From: an uncultured Faecalibacterium sp.
Lineage (GTDB): Bacteria; Bacillota; Clostridia; Oscillospirales; Ruminococcaceae
DNA: 20,135 nucleotides
Reading direction: 5' to 3'
NCBI GenBank assembly: GCA_902463905.1
Contig: CABQHF010000012.1
Coordinates: 1-20,135, forward strand
Shown: piece after piece, positions 13,443 through 20,135 of the stretch
Position numbering within the stretch: the stretch's first letter is position 1
Layout of the letters: every line of letters begins with the position of its first letter
Notes under the pieces: generated by a model
Seen by the model: only the letters and a program-made list of their open reading frames with translations
The model's database searches: none
Told to the model about the DNA's origin: nothing
Made by a program: the position numbers and the translations under genes

Positions 13443-14906
13443 ATGAAAGATCTGAATGCCTGTCTGGCAAGCCTGAACCTTGGCCTGCCGGACGATGTGC
13501 GCCGCCTGAAAGAGGCGGGCTATTATACCGAGGCCATTGCCTGCATTGACACCTACCTGGCGGAGGACTGGACAAAGACTCAGAACCAGCCGGTGCAGCC
13601 TGCCGGCCCTCTGCCGGAAAACCCCATGCCCCACGGGGTGGATGCCATGCGGGATGCTCTGCTGGCCCAGCGGGAGATCCTGCGCCGTTTGCCGCTGGAC
13701 TATACGGTGCCCGAAGCACAGGCGCTGGAACTGCTGCAGGACCTTGTGCGGGACTTTACCCCGGAGGAATTCCGGGCACTGGACCACGCCGGGGCTATGG
13801 ACTGGCGGTTCGTGGAAGGGGAGAAGCGGTACATCCGCTCCTTTGCCGAGACCCTGCTGGCCACCCACCCGGAGCTGGCAGAACGGCAGATCGACCCGCC
13901 CCTGCAGCACCCCAGCTGGGAGCGGTATGAGCCGGAGCACGAGCAGATGGTGCGCACCGGCGCAGTCAGCGCGGACATCACGCTGGAGACCTGCATCGGC
14001 ATGAGCGACGAAGCCTTTGCCGCAGCCCTTGCGGCCGCAAAGCAGCAGGGGCGCAGCACCGTGCACGTCCGGGTGTGGCTGCCGCTCCCGGCGGCCTGCC
14101 CGGCACAGAGCGGCATCACGCTGGATTCCTTCACCGAGCCGCCCACCTGCATTGCCCCGGAAGATGCCGCCCAGCGCACTGCGTACTGGGAGGCCGACCT
14201 TGCCGAGAACCGGCCCTTTGGCGCGGTGTACAGTTACCGTACCACGGCCCGCTATGCCGACCCGCTGCACATGCAGGCGGACCCCGTGCAGCCGGATTTT
14301 GACACGCAGGAGGAGCTGCCGCATCTGGAGTTCACGCCCTATCTGCGGGCACTGGCGGCCCAGCTCACCCAGGGGCTCACCGACCCGGTGCAGAAGGCAA
14401 AGCGCATCTACGACTATGTGACCCTCAACACCCACTACCACTACCAGCCGCCCTACTTCGTGCAGGAAAACATCACCGACGGCTGTGCCCACAACCGCCG
14501 GGGCGACTGCGGCATCATGGCCTCCACCTTCATCGTGCTGTGCCGTCTGGCCGGCATCCCGGCCCAGTGGCAGAGCGGCCTTGTGGTGCGGCGGGAGATG
14601 GTGGGCTGCCACGACTGGGCCGCGTTCTACATCGCGCCCCAGGGCTGGATGTACGCCGACTGCTCGGCCGGTGCCTCCATGGCCCGTGCCGGGAACGAGA
14701 AGATGCGCCTGCACTACTTCGGCAATCTGGACACCGGGCGCATGGTGGCCAACCGTGCCCTCTGCGCACCCTTTGACCCGCCCATGTGCTCCTTCCGCGC
14801 CGACCCCTGTGACAATCAGGTGGGCGAGGTGGAAGCCGACGGTGTGGGCCTGTACGGCGAGCAGCTGCAGTGGAGCCAGACGCTGCGCCGCTACGAGACA
14901 CTGTAA
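13443..14906 (+). CDS. Transglutaminase-fold (cysteine protease-like) protein
   Basis: The 487-residue protein lacks a signal peptide and so is probably cytosolic. Residues 1 to about 300 match no domain I recognise and may be a family-specific, strand- and helix-mixed region. The C-terminal part is a transglutaminase-like core of the COG1305 type: RRGDCGIMASTFIVLCRLAGIPAQW with Cys356, CHDWAAFYI with His390, and YADCSAG with Asp406. This is the ordered Cys-His-Asp triad of the fold, so an active enzyme is likely. Such proteins may be amidases, peptidases or transglutaminases; which one cannot be read from sequence. It follows the third hydrolase by 27 bases with AAAGGAG before the ATG. It is followed by a hairpin, so it may be the last gene of the operon. 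Confidence 0.85.
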   Translation: MKDLNACLASLNLGLPDDVRRLKEAGYYTEAIACIDTYLAEDWTKTQNQPVQPAGPLPENPMPHGVDAMRDALLAQREILRRLPLDYTVPEAQALELLQDLVRDFTPEEFRALDHAGAMDWRFVEGEKRYIRSFAETLLATHPELAERQIDPPLQHPSWERYEPEHEQMVRTGAVSADITLETCIGMSDEAFAAALAAAKQQGRSTVHVRVWLPLPAACPAQSGITLDSFTEPPTCIAPEDAAQRTAYWEADLAENRPFGAVYSYRTTARYADPLHMQADPVQPDFDTQEELPHLEFTPYLRALAAQLTQGLTDPVQKAKRIYDYVTLNTHYHYQPPYFVQENITDGCAHNRRGDCGIMASTFIVLCRLAGIPAQWQSGLVVRREMVGCHDWAAFYIAPQGWMYADCSAGASMARAGNEKMRLHYFGNLDTGRMVANRALCAPFDPPMCSFRADPCDNQVGEVEADGVGLYGEQLQWSQTLRRYETL

Positions 14907-14913
14907 AAAGCAA

Positions 14914-14949
14914 AAGGTCCGGGCTTTGCATCTGCACGGCCCGGATCTT
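14914..14949 (+). terminator. Hairpin between the transglutaminase-like gene and rmuC
   Basis: An 11-bp stem (14914-14924 with 14939-14949, core TCCGGGC/GCCCGGA, one G-T pair) encloses a 14-base loop. Only TTTT at 14952-14955 follows, so it could be a leaky terminator that lets some transcripts reach rmuC. The rmuC ribosome-binding site AAGGAG is 10 bases downstream. Confidence 0.55.
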
Positions 14950-14971
14950 GGATTTTATAAGGAGACATCTC

Positions 14972-16309
14972 ATGGGATTTCTTTCGCTTTTGTATACGGT
15001 TCTGCTGGTGGCCATCTGCCTGCAGCAGGCACTGCTGCTGTACCGCTCCGGAAAACCGGCACCCCGGCAGGATGAGGAAGCCCTCAAGGAGTGGGTGCGT
15101 CAGCAGCTGGACGCCCAGTCGAAGCTCTTTGCCCAGAAGCAGGCCGAGCTGGCCCGGCAGAACTACGATGCCATGCGCGGCATCAGCGAAACGCTGCAGA
15201 CCGCTGTGCAGGGTATGAGCAGCACCCTGAATGCCGGGCAGGCCGCGCAGCAGCAGACCATGGAACAGCGCCTGCAGGGGCTGGAAGATTCCAACGCCCG
15301 CAAGCTGGAAGAAATGCGCAAAACGCTGGCCGAAAGCATGGCGGCCTTGCAGGCACAGAATGCCCAGAAGCTGGACGAGATCCGCTGCACGGTGGACGAG
15401 CAGCTGCAGGATGCCCTGCAGAAGCGGGTGACCGAGAGCTTCAAGGCGGTCAACGCCCAGCTGGAACAGGTGTACAAGGGCCTGGGTGAGATGCAGAGCC
15501 TTGCCGCCGATGTGGGCGGCCTGAAACAGGTGCTGTCGGGCGTCAAGACCCGCGGCATCCTGGGCGAGATCCAGCTGGGAGCCATTCTGGAAGAAATTCT
15601 GGCCCCAGAGCAGTACGACACCAATGTGGCCACCATCCCCGGCAGCACCCAGCGGGTGGAGTACGCTATCAAAATGCCGGGTGCCGACGGCGGCAGTGTC
15701 TGGCTGCCGATCGACTCCAAGTTCCCCGGTGATACCTACGCCCACCTGCAGGATGCGCAGGCATCCGGCGATGCGCAGGCTGTGGAAAACGCTCGCCATG
15801 CACTGGAACTGGTGCTGCGCAGCGAGGCCAAGGACATCCGCGAAAAGTATGTGGAGCCGCCGTATACTACGGCCTTCGGCATCCTGTTTCTGCCCTTCGA
15901 GGGCCTGTACGCCGAGGTGGTGAATGCGGGCCTGCTGGAGGTGCTGCAGCGGGACTATCAGGTGAACGTGGCCGGCCCCAGCACCATGGCGGCCCTGCTC
16001 AACAGCCTGCAGATGGGCTTCAAGACCCTTGCCATCCAGAAGCGTTCGGGCGAGGTGTGGCAGCTGCTGGGTGCCGTCAAGACTGAGTTCGACAAGTTCG
16101 GGCAGGGGCTTTCCAAGCTGCAGCAGCGTCTGCGCCAGACCGACGAAGAGCTGGATAATCTCATCGGCGTGCGCAGCCGTGCCATCAGCCGCAAATTGCG
16201 GGCCGTACAGACGATGGATGACGCCAGCGCTGCGGCCCTGCTGGAGCTGGACACCGAGCCGGGCCGCCCCGTGTCTGCCCGCCTGCCGGAAAGCAGGGGC
16301 GATGAATAA
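14972..16309 (+). CDS. rmuC: DNA recombination protein RmuC homolog
   Basis: RmuC proteins limit recombination at inverted repeats and carry a predicted PD-(D/E)XK nuclease-like domain. The 445-residue protein has one N-terminal hydrophobic segment (FLSLLYTVLLVAICLQQALLL) as a membrane anchor. A long coiled coil rich in Gln, Glu, Leu and Ala (about residues 35-190) follows, then the conserved RmuC core with GILGEIQLGAILEEIL, WLPIDSKFPGDTY (Asp248 and Lys250), AFGILFLPFEGLYAEV, and QMGFKTLAIQKRSGEVWQLL. The frame opens at 14870, inside the previous gene, but ATG at 14972 follows AAGGAG at good spacing and begins the expected membrane anchor. It may be partly co-transcribed with the genes upstream through the intervening hairpin. 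Confidence 0.92.
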   Translation: MGFLSLLYTVLLVAICLQQALLLYRSGKPAPRQDEEALKEWVRQQLDAQSKLFAQKQAELARQNYDAMRGISETLQTAVQGMSSTLNAGQAAQQQTMEQRLQGLEDSNARKLEEMRKTLAESMAALQAQNAQKLDEIRCTVDEQLQDALQKRVTESFKAVNAQLEQVYKGLGEMQSLAADVGGLKQVLSGVKTRGILGEIQLGAILEEILAPEQYDTNVATIPGSTQRVEYAIKMPGADGGSVWLPIDSKFPGDTYAHLQDAQASGDAQAVENARHALELVLRSEAKDIREKYVEPPYTTAFGILFLPFEGLYAEVVNAGLLEVLQRDYQVNVAGPSTMAALLNSLQMGFKTLAIQKRSGEVWQLLGAVKTEFDKFGQGLSKLQQRLRQTDEELDNLIGVRSRAISRKLRAVQTMDDASAAALLELDTEPGRPVSARLPESRGDE

Positions 16310-16353
16310 CGGTTGCGGTCAGGGGTCCGGGAGGAAAAAGCCGCAGATTCCTC

Positions 16354-16382
16354 TTGCTAAATTTCTGACGATATGCTATACT
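16354..16382 (+). promoter_or_regulatory. Promoter of the flavodiiron protein gene
   Basis: TTGCTA (16354-16359) and TATACT (16377-16382) are 17 bases apart, with TG at 16374-16375 making an extended -10 element. Confidence 0.7.
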
Positions 16383-16390
16383 AGGAATTG

Positions 16391-16421
16391 TTCTTAAGAA
16401 GAATCGGCCGCTTTCTGCGGC
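16391..16421. promoter_or_regulatory. Leader palindrome and small hairpin upstream of the flavodiiron gene
   Basis: The perfect 10-bp palindrome TTCTTAAGAA (16391-16400) begins 8 bases after the -10, over the expected start site, where an operator could act. A 5-bp GCCGC/GCGGC hairpin (16407-16421) follows in the leader. No known regulator motif is recognised. Confidence 0.35.
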
Positions 16422-16451
16422 ACAGCATAAAAATAAAGGAGCATGGGATTT

Positions 16452-17633
16452 ATGAGCGTACAGAAGATCAGCAATGCCATTCTGGGCGTGGGGGTGGACG
16501 ATACCACCATCGACCTGTTTGAAAGTCAGTACCCGGTGCCAACCGGCGTCAGCTACAACTCCTATGTCATTCTGGATGAAAAGGTCGCCATTCTGGACAC
16601 GGTGGACGACCGTGCCACGGATGCCTGGCTGGCAAACCTCACCGAAGCGCTGGGCGACCGCATGCCGGAATATCTGGTGGTCTCCCACATGGAGCCGGAC
16701 CATGGTGCCAACATTGCCCGCCTGGCCGCTAAGTACCCGGACATGAAGGTGGTGGGCAACGCCAAGACCTTTATGTATATGGAGCAGTTCTTCGGCCCGG
16801 ATGCCGTGGCCAAGGAGCGCCGCGTGGTGGTGAAGGACGGCGAGAGCTTGTCTCTGGGGAGCCACACCCTCACCTTTGTGTTTGCACCCATGGTGCACTG
16901 GCCGGAGGTCATGGTCAGCTATGAGAGCAGCGAAAAGGTGCTGTTCTCCGCCGATGGCTTCGGCCGCTTCGGGGCTGTGGCAAAGTTCGATGAAAAGGCC
17001 GACTGGGCCAGCGAAGCCCGCCGCTACTACCTGAACATCGTGGGCAAGTACGGCCCGCAGGTGCAGGCCCTGCTCAAGAAGGCGGCTGCACTGGATATTG
17101 CCACCATCTGCCCGCTGCATGGCCCGGTGCTCACCGGTGACCTGAGCAAGTACCTTGCTTACTATGACACCTGGTCCAGCTACAAGCCGGAGGAGCCGGA
17201 AAAGATCTTTGTGGCCAGCGCTTCCATCCACGGCCACACCCGCGCCGCTGCCCACACCATGGCCGAAAAGCTGCGTGCCAAGGGCGCAAAGGTGGTGGAG
17301 ATGGATCTTACCCGTACCGATGTGTCCTATGCGGTCACCGAGGCCTTCCGCTGCGGCAAGATCGTGCTGGCCTGCGCCACCTACGACGGCTTCCTCTTCC
17401 CGCCGATGGAAGCCCTGCTGACCCACCTCAAGACCAAAGCGTTCCAGAACCGTACCGTCGGCCTGATGGAGAACGGCACCTGGGCACCCATGGCCGCCAA
17501 ACTCATGCGTGCCGAGCTGGAGGGCATGAAGAACATTACGGTCTGCGAGAATGTGGTCACCATCCGCTCTGCCGCCAACGCTGCCGCCGAGGCTCAGATG
17601 GATGCCCTGGCTGACGAGATCCTCGCAAAGTAA
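16452..17633 (+). CDS. fprA: Flavodiiron protein (A-type flavoprotein; O2 or NO reductase)
   Basis: Flavodiiron proteins reduce oxygen to water, or NO to N2O, in the cytoplasm of anaerobes, with electrons usually from rubredoxin or F420. The N-terminal beta-lactamase-like domain (to about residue 250) carries all expected iron ligands: His79, Glu81, Asp83 and His84 in HMEPDH, His149 in VHW, Asp168 in SADGFGRFG, and His223 in PLHGP. The C-terminal flavodoxin domain starts near IFVASASIHGHT, the FMN-phosphate loop. The 393-residue length is that of the two-domain minimal class, with no fused rubredoxin, and no rubredoxin gene is adjacent. ATG at 16443 is 1 base from AAGGAG (16436-16441); ATG at 16452 is 10 bases from it and is preferred. 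Single-gene transcription unit. Confidence 0.94.
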   Translation: MSVQKISNAILGVGVDDTTIDLFESQYPVPTGVSYNSYVILDEKVAILDTVDDRATDAWLANLTEALGDRMPEYLVVSHMEPDHGANIARLAAKYPDMKVVGNAKTFMYMEQFFGPDAVAKERRVVVKDGESLSLGSHTLTFVFAPMVHWPEVMVSYESSEKVLFSADGFGRFGAVAKFDEKADWASEARRYYLNIVGKYGPQVQALLKKAAALDIATICPLHGPVLTGDLSKYLAYYDTWSSYKPEEPEKIFVASASIHGHTRAAAHTMAEKLRAKGAKVVEMDLTRTDVSYAVTEAFRCGKIVLACATYDGFLFPPMEALLTHLKTKAFQNRTVGLMENGTWAPMAAKLMRAELEGMKNITVCENVVTIRSAANAAAEAQMDALADEILAK

Positions 17634-17648
17634 CGGCATTGTAAAAAC

Positions 17649-17701
17649 AAAAGCCGCCCGTATCCTGTGCACAGAAAGCACAGGATACGGGCGGCTTTTT
17701 T
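17649..17701. terminator. Very strong bidirectional terminator
   Basis: A perfect 22-bp stem (17649-17670 with 17678-17699) has a 7-base loop. TTTTTT follows on the plus strand and an A-rich run precedes it, which is a T-run for the minus strand. It ends the flavodiiron transcript and would also end transcription of the minus-strand gene remnant. Confidence 0.95.
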
Positions 17702-17725
17702 GTTTGTATGGGGTTACGGGCCGAT

Positions 17726-17990
17726 TCAGTCGGCCACGATCAGTGCCATCAGGTAAAACTCAGTCGCATCGGGCGTGTCAGTCGGCAGAATCGTTAACTC
17801 CACGGTGTGTGGTTCTATGCTCCCCGTGGTGCAGGATAGGCTGCAGATACAGATAGTCGCCCCAGTCCTCGTCGAAATTGCCGTCCAGCAGAACAGGGTG
17901 GGCGGTGTCGCCGTCCAGCACCAGCTGTGCCCGCAGGGCGGGGCGGCGGATGGTTTTGCGGTACTGCACCGCGATGCAGGAGGCATCCAC
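17726..17990 (-). pseudogene. C-terminal remnant of an unidentified host gene, frameshifted and truncated
   Basis: On the minus strand, one frame from about 17993 reads IAVQYRKTIRRPALRAQLV and continues through LDGNFDEDWGDYLYLQPIL to HHGEHR. It then loses sense and hits a stop at 17778. A second frame takes over at about 17800-17812 and reads HTVELTILPTDTPDATEFYL, then MALIVAD, to a stop at 17726. Joined, they make one sensible protein tail, so a small indel has broken the gene. Upstream on the minus strand the frame runs directly into recombinase sequence, so the front of the gene has been replaced. The base composition and the adjacent terminator are host-like. The family is not recognised; the strand-rich tail might be a beta-sandwich domain. 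Confidence 0.65.
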
Positions 17991-18876
17991 CATATGACAC
18001 CCGGATCAAGCACTACACAAATCAAATCGAGAGCAACCCGGAATGGACGCTGGCAGGTGTTTTTGCCGATGATGGCATGCGTTGCTTCAAAAGACCTGCA
18101 CCATTGATGTCCTGAACAAGACCCGCGTGAAGAACAACGGCATTGCAGCGCAGTACTATGTGGAAGATGACCACGAGGCAATCATCCCGAAGGAGCTTTA
18201 CATGCGTGTGCAGGAAGAAATGATGTGGCGCAGGAACGTACAGATCCGTCCGAACGGGAAAAAGTGCGTATACAGCTGTACCCACTGCTTCTCGCAAATT
18301 GTGGTCTGCGGTAAATGCGGAGACATCTTCCGGCGCATCCACTGGAATAACCACGGGTGCAGGTCGATCGTCTGGCGGTGTGCAGGCAGGCTGGAAGGTT
18401 CAAGTTCCGCCTGCTCTGCCCGGACAGTCAACGAAAAGGAACTAGAGCAAATTGTGCTGAAAGCTCTGAATGAGCTGCTGGGCGCAAAGACTACATACAA
18501 GGAGCAGCTCCAGCACAATCTGGCACTTGTCCTGCGAAATGATACGTCTGTGCAGAAAGACCGCATCGAGGAGCGGCTGTTGGTGCTTCAGCAGGAGCTG
18601 ATGAACCGTGCCGCCAAGCGGGAATCCTATGATGACATTGCCGAGGAAATCTACCATCTGCGGGAGCTGAAGCAACAGACTGATTCGGACGAGCCGGTAA
18701 AAGCCATCCAGATGGAGCGCATCAAGGAATTGCAGGATTTTATCGGACAGCAGGAAAATACCCTGACCGAATTTGATGAAAAACTGGTCAAGCGGTGGGT
18801 GCGGCGGATTACAGTCTGGGATGACCACTATACCGTGGAATTGAAGTCTGGACTGAGTATTGATGTGCCTGCGTGA
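17991..18876 (+). pseudogene. Large serine site-specific recombinase, internally deleted
   Basis: Two blocks of one recombinase family are joined out of frame. Block one (from about 17993, frame of 17993) reads YDTRIKHYTNQIESNPEW then TLAGVFADDG, which is the end of the resolvase helix and strand just before the usual ISGT motif. Block two, from about 18077 in another frame, reads ALLQKTCTIDVLNKTRVKNNG and continues without stops through HEAIIPKELYMRVQEEM, the zinc beta-ribbon (CGKCGDIFRRIHW...WRC), SARTVNEKELEQIV, a coiled coil and the C-terminal VTVELKSG-like strand ending at 18876. Missing are the N-terminal catalytic serine segment and the roughly 200 residues that family members normally have between the blocks. 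The gene is therefore dead. It once mobilised an integrative or conjugative element. Confidence 0.85.
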
Positions 18877-18971
18877 AAAAATGAAGATAATAGGAGATAA
18901 AGCGTAGCTGTCAGTGTACCGTGTGATTTTGACACATGATATGCTGGCGGAATTTTTACTATAAAATAATA

Positions 18972-19008
18972 CTACATTGTTAACTTAATGCTACATATAT
19001 GCTACAAT
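18972..19008 (+). promoter_or_regulatory. Promoter with CTACA repeats before the HTH gene
   Basis: TACAAT (19003-19008), preceded by TG at 19000-19001 (extended -10), and a weak TTAACT (18980-18985) 17 bases upstream form the promoter. The octamer ATGCTACA occurs twice (18988-18995, 18999-19006), 11 bases apart, the second overlapping the -10. A further CTACA is at 18972-18976. The rest of 18877-19030 shows no gene. Confidence 0.55.
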
Positions 19009-19030
19009 AAGAACAAGAGAGGTTAGCAAA

Positions 19031-19534
19031 ATGTCAGAATATACGGTTAAGCAAATTGCAGAAATGCTGGAGACGAATCCGGAAACAGTTAGGCGATGGA
19101 TACGGTCTGGAAAATTAAAAGCCGTTCAGAACTCTAAGAAGGCTGGCAATCTTATATCTTCGGAAAGTCTTCAAAACTTTCTAAAAAGCACTCCTAAATA
19201 TGCAGAAATGGCAGCAATAGCAGCTATGCAGGGCATTGCTACAGTGACGGTGTCGGCACTTTTTCCGGCGGCTATAAGTGTTTTGATGGGAGGTTTAGTT
19301 AAAAGTGCTTTCCATAAAGATAGCAGGAGGGTTACAGCAGAAGATATTAAATCGTATCTTCAAAAGGAAATAACTACAAGCAAGCAAGTACTTCAACGAA
19401 AAACAGAAATGATTGAACAACTTCAGAAGGAAGTTGCAGAAGAAAAGTCCAAATTAGAGGGGATGAATCAAATTCTCCAACAGGGGGATTTAGAGAAAAT
19501 GGCAGAAGAGATTAATACAAAGATTAATAGGTGA
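19031..19534 (+). CDS. HTH DNA-binding protein with membrane segment and coiled coil (mobile-element cargo)
   Basis: The 167-residue protein has three parts. Residues 1-52 are a MerR/excisionase-type helix-turn-helix (YTVKQIAEMLETNPETVRRW, then IRSGKLKAVQ, ending SSESLQNFL). Residues 60-90 are strongly hydrophobic (AAIAAMQGIATVTVSALFPA and AISVLMGGLV), enough for one or two membrane passes. Residues 100-165 form a charged coiled coil rich in Lys, Glu and Gln. A DNA-binding domain tethered to the membrane with an oligomerisation tail is an unusual design for an excisionase. GAGAGG is 8 bases before the ATG. Base composition is clearly more AT-rich than the host genes to the left, supporting transfer. 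The next gene starts 16 bases later, so the two are probably co-expressed. I do not know a characterised homolog. Confidence 0.75.
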   Translation: MSEYTVKQIAEMLETNPETVRRWIRSGKLKAVQNSKKAGNLISSESLQNFLKSTPKYAEMAAIAAMQGIATVTVSALFPAAISVLMGGLVKSAFHKDSRRVTAEDIKSYLQKEITTSKQVLQRKTEMIEQLQKEVAEEKSKLEGMNQILQQGDLEKMAEEINTKINR

Positions 19535-19550
19535 AAGGGAGAGATGATAA

Positions 19551-19913
19551 TTGTGCAATCTGGGAATGTACCAGATGATTACAGTGTGGTCTAAAAAATT
19601 CGGAGGACCAGTAAATCTTCTGATTGCAACAGCATGTGCAGGTTATGTTGTTTTACGTACCGGAGAGGGAGCGGTTAAGACTATTATAAAAAGGGCAAAG
19701 AAGCATAATCAAGGAAAAAAGACGGGAACAGCCAAAGAGTATGCCGTTAATAGGGGGTGTAAAAGCGACGAAGGGCTACAATTTTCGGAGGGCGATAAAT
19801 TCAAAGTGCTTGAGCAGGATGGAGAAGCGGTTCTTATTGAAAAAATAGGGGCAGACAGTAATCCATATTTTGTTTCAGCAAAATTTCTAAATGAAATATC
19901 TGAGTTTAAGTGA
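19551..19913 (+). CDS. Small membrane protein with SH3-like C-terminal domain (unknown function)
   Basis: The 120-residue product has a hydrophobic segment at residues 17-38 (FGGPVNLLIATACAGYVVL), a basic linker (KTIIKRAKKHNQGKKTG), and a C-terminal compact strand-rich part (76-118: FSEGDKFKVLEQDGEAVLIE and PYFVSAKFLNEIS) that looks like a small SH3-type barrel. By the positive-inside rule the basic linker and barrel would be cytoplasmic. TTG at 19551 is 7 bases from GGGAGAG and is chosen as start; ATG at 19566 is the alternative and loses only five residues. An ATG at 19544 opens a different frame that stops after 16 codons. It directly follows the HTH/membrane gene, and both proteins would sit at the membrane, so a joint function is likely but unidentified. 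Confidence 0.65.
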   Translation: MCNLGMYQMITVWSKKFGGPVNLLIATACAGYVVLRTGEGAVKTIIKRAKKHNQGKKTGTAKEYAVNRGCKSDEGLQFSEGDKFKVLEQDGEAVLIEKIGADSNPYFVSAKFLNEISEFK

Positions 19914-19931
19914 CGACAGTGGAGGATACAC

Positions 19932-20128
19932 ATGAAAAGAATTGATGCAGACGCGATCTATGATGAAAACGTGGACTATGATGCTCTGGAACAGCATACC
20001 TACGCGGATTCAGGAAAGCACATTTTTATACTTGTCCTCGATGCGGCAATGAATATCTGGCTACATTTATCACAGAAGAGAATGGCCAGACAATGTGTAT
20101 TGATTGTTGGAACAGGATCTATGGATGA
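19932..20128 (+). pseudogene. Small zinc-ribbon protein broken by a one-base frameshift
   Basis: ATG at 19932 follows GGAGGA at good spacing. The product begins MKRIDADAIYDENVDYDALE and reaches YADSGKHI at the T-run 20023-20027. Continuing in that frame gives an implausible tail to 20132. One extra T in the run restores a frame reading FYTCPRCGNEYLATFITEEN, then GQTMCIDCWNRIYG, with a stop at 20126-20128. That is a clean CxxC...CxxC zinc ribbon of about 65 residues. The frameshift is either a real inactivating deletion or a homopolymer sequencing error. The gene starts 18 bases after the SH3-like gene and so belongs to the same AT-rich cargo. Its role is unknown; small acidic zinc ribbons are common on clostridial mobile elements. 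Confidence 0.7.
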
Positions 20129-20135
20129 GTGAATA

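Noticed and set aside
12294..14714. An 806-codon open frame on the minus strand opposite the hydrolases and transglutaminase gene.
   Set aside because: It is antisense to four genes with clear motifs and good ribosome-binding sites. Its His/Gln/Gly/Ala-rich composition is what a GC-rich third-position bias produces on the opposite strand.
18929..18965. TTGACA with a downstream TATAAA as a second promoter before the HTH gene.
   Set aside because: Spacing is 25 bases, far outside the functional range.
19544..19594. ATG at 19544 as the start of the SH3-like gene or a leader peptide.
   Set aside because: Its frame stops after 16 codons and differs from the long frame; the ATG is almost on top of the ribosome-binding site. 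TTG at 19551 fits better.
20015..20035. Programmed ribosomal frameshifting in the zinc-ribbon gene.
   Set aside because: The in-phase codons around the T-run do not form an X-XXY-YYZ heptamer and five T residues is short for transcriptional slippage. A simple indel is more likely.
1..20135. CRISPR arrays, tRNA or rRNA genes, and intact insertion sequences.
   Set aside because: Looked for on both strands; no regularly spaced repeats, tRNA-like cloverleaf or rRNA stretch, and no transposase gene was seen.

Overview
The window looks like a chromosomal segment of a GC-rich gut anaerobe of the Oscillospiraceae/Ruminococcaceae, most like Faecalibacterium. This rests on the GC-rich codon use, the consensus sigma-A promoters, the clostridial form of PurA and the flavodiiron protein. 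It is an inference from gene style, not a database match. Positions 1-17700 read as ordinary dense host chromosome. From about 17990 to the right end the window holds a degraded mobile element, and after about 18880 the DNA becomes visibly AT-rich.

Layout. The 5' end of a LysR-type regulator (minus strand) diverges from a purA-pyrB pair whose coding regions overlap by 4 bases; both enzymes consume aspartate. Next comes a self-contained efflux unit: a promoter with a near-perfect 30-bp palindrome over its start site, a MarR-type repressor, and two overlapping ABC half-transporters. The two halves have complementary defects, giving an asymmetric heterodimer with one normal ATP site. A second operon holds a DAACS-family amino acid symporter that lacks the residues used to bind acidic side chains, followed by a cysteine-rich protein of unknown function; it ends in a strong terminator. 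A truncated MarR-like gene then converges on, and overlaps, a GNAT acetyltransferase.

From a consensus promoter at 10034-10061 runs a tandem array of three paralogous exported alpha/beta hydrolases (probable esterases). The first two carry Sec signal peptides; the third carries a twin-arginine-like signal. They are followed by a cytosolic transglutaminase-fold protein and by rmuC. A flavodiiron protein (oxygen or NO reductase) has its own promoter and a very strong bidirectional terminator.

Right of that terminator are two broken genes joined head to head. One is the C-terminal end of an unidentified host gene (minus strand, frameshifted). The other is a large serine recombinase that has lost most of its catalytic domain through an internal deletion. 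Beyond them lies an AT-rich three-gene cargo: an HTH/membrane/coiled-coil protein behind a repeat-rich promoter, a membrane protein with an SH3-like tail, and a zinc-ribbon protein broken by a one-base frameshift. This cargo is the least explained part of the window.
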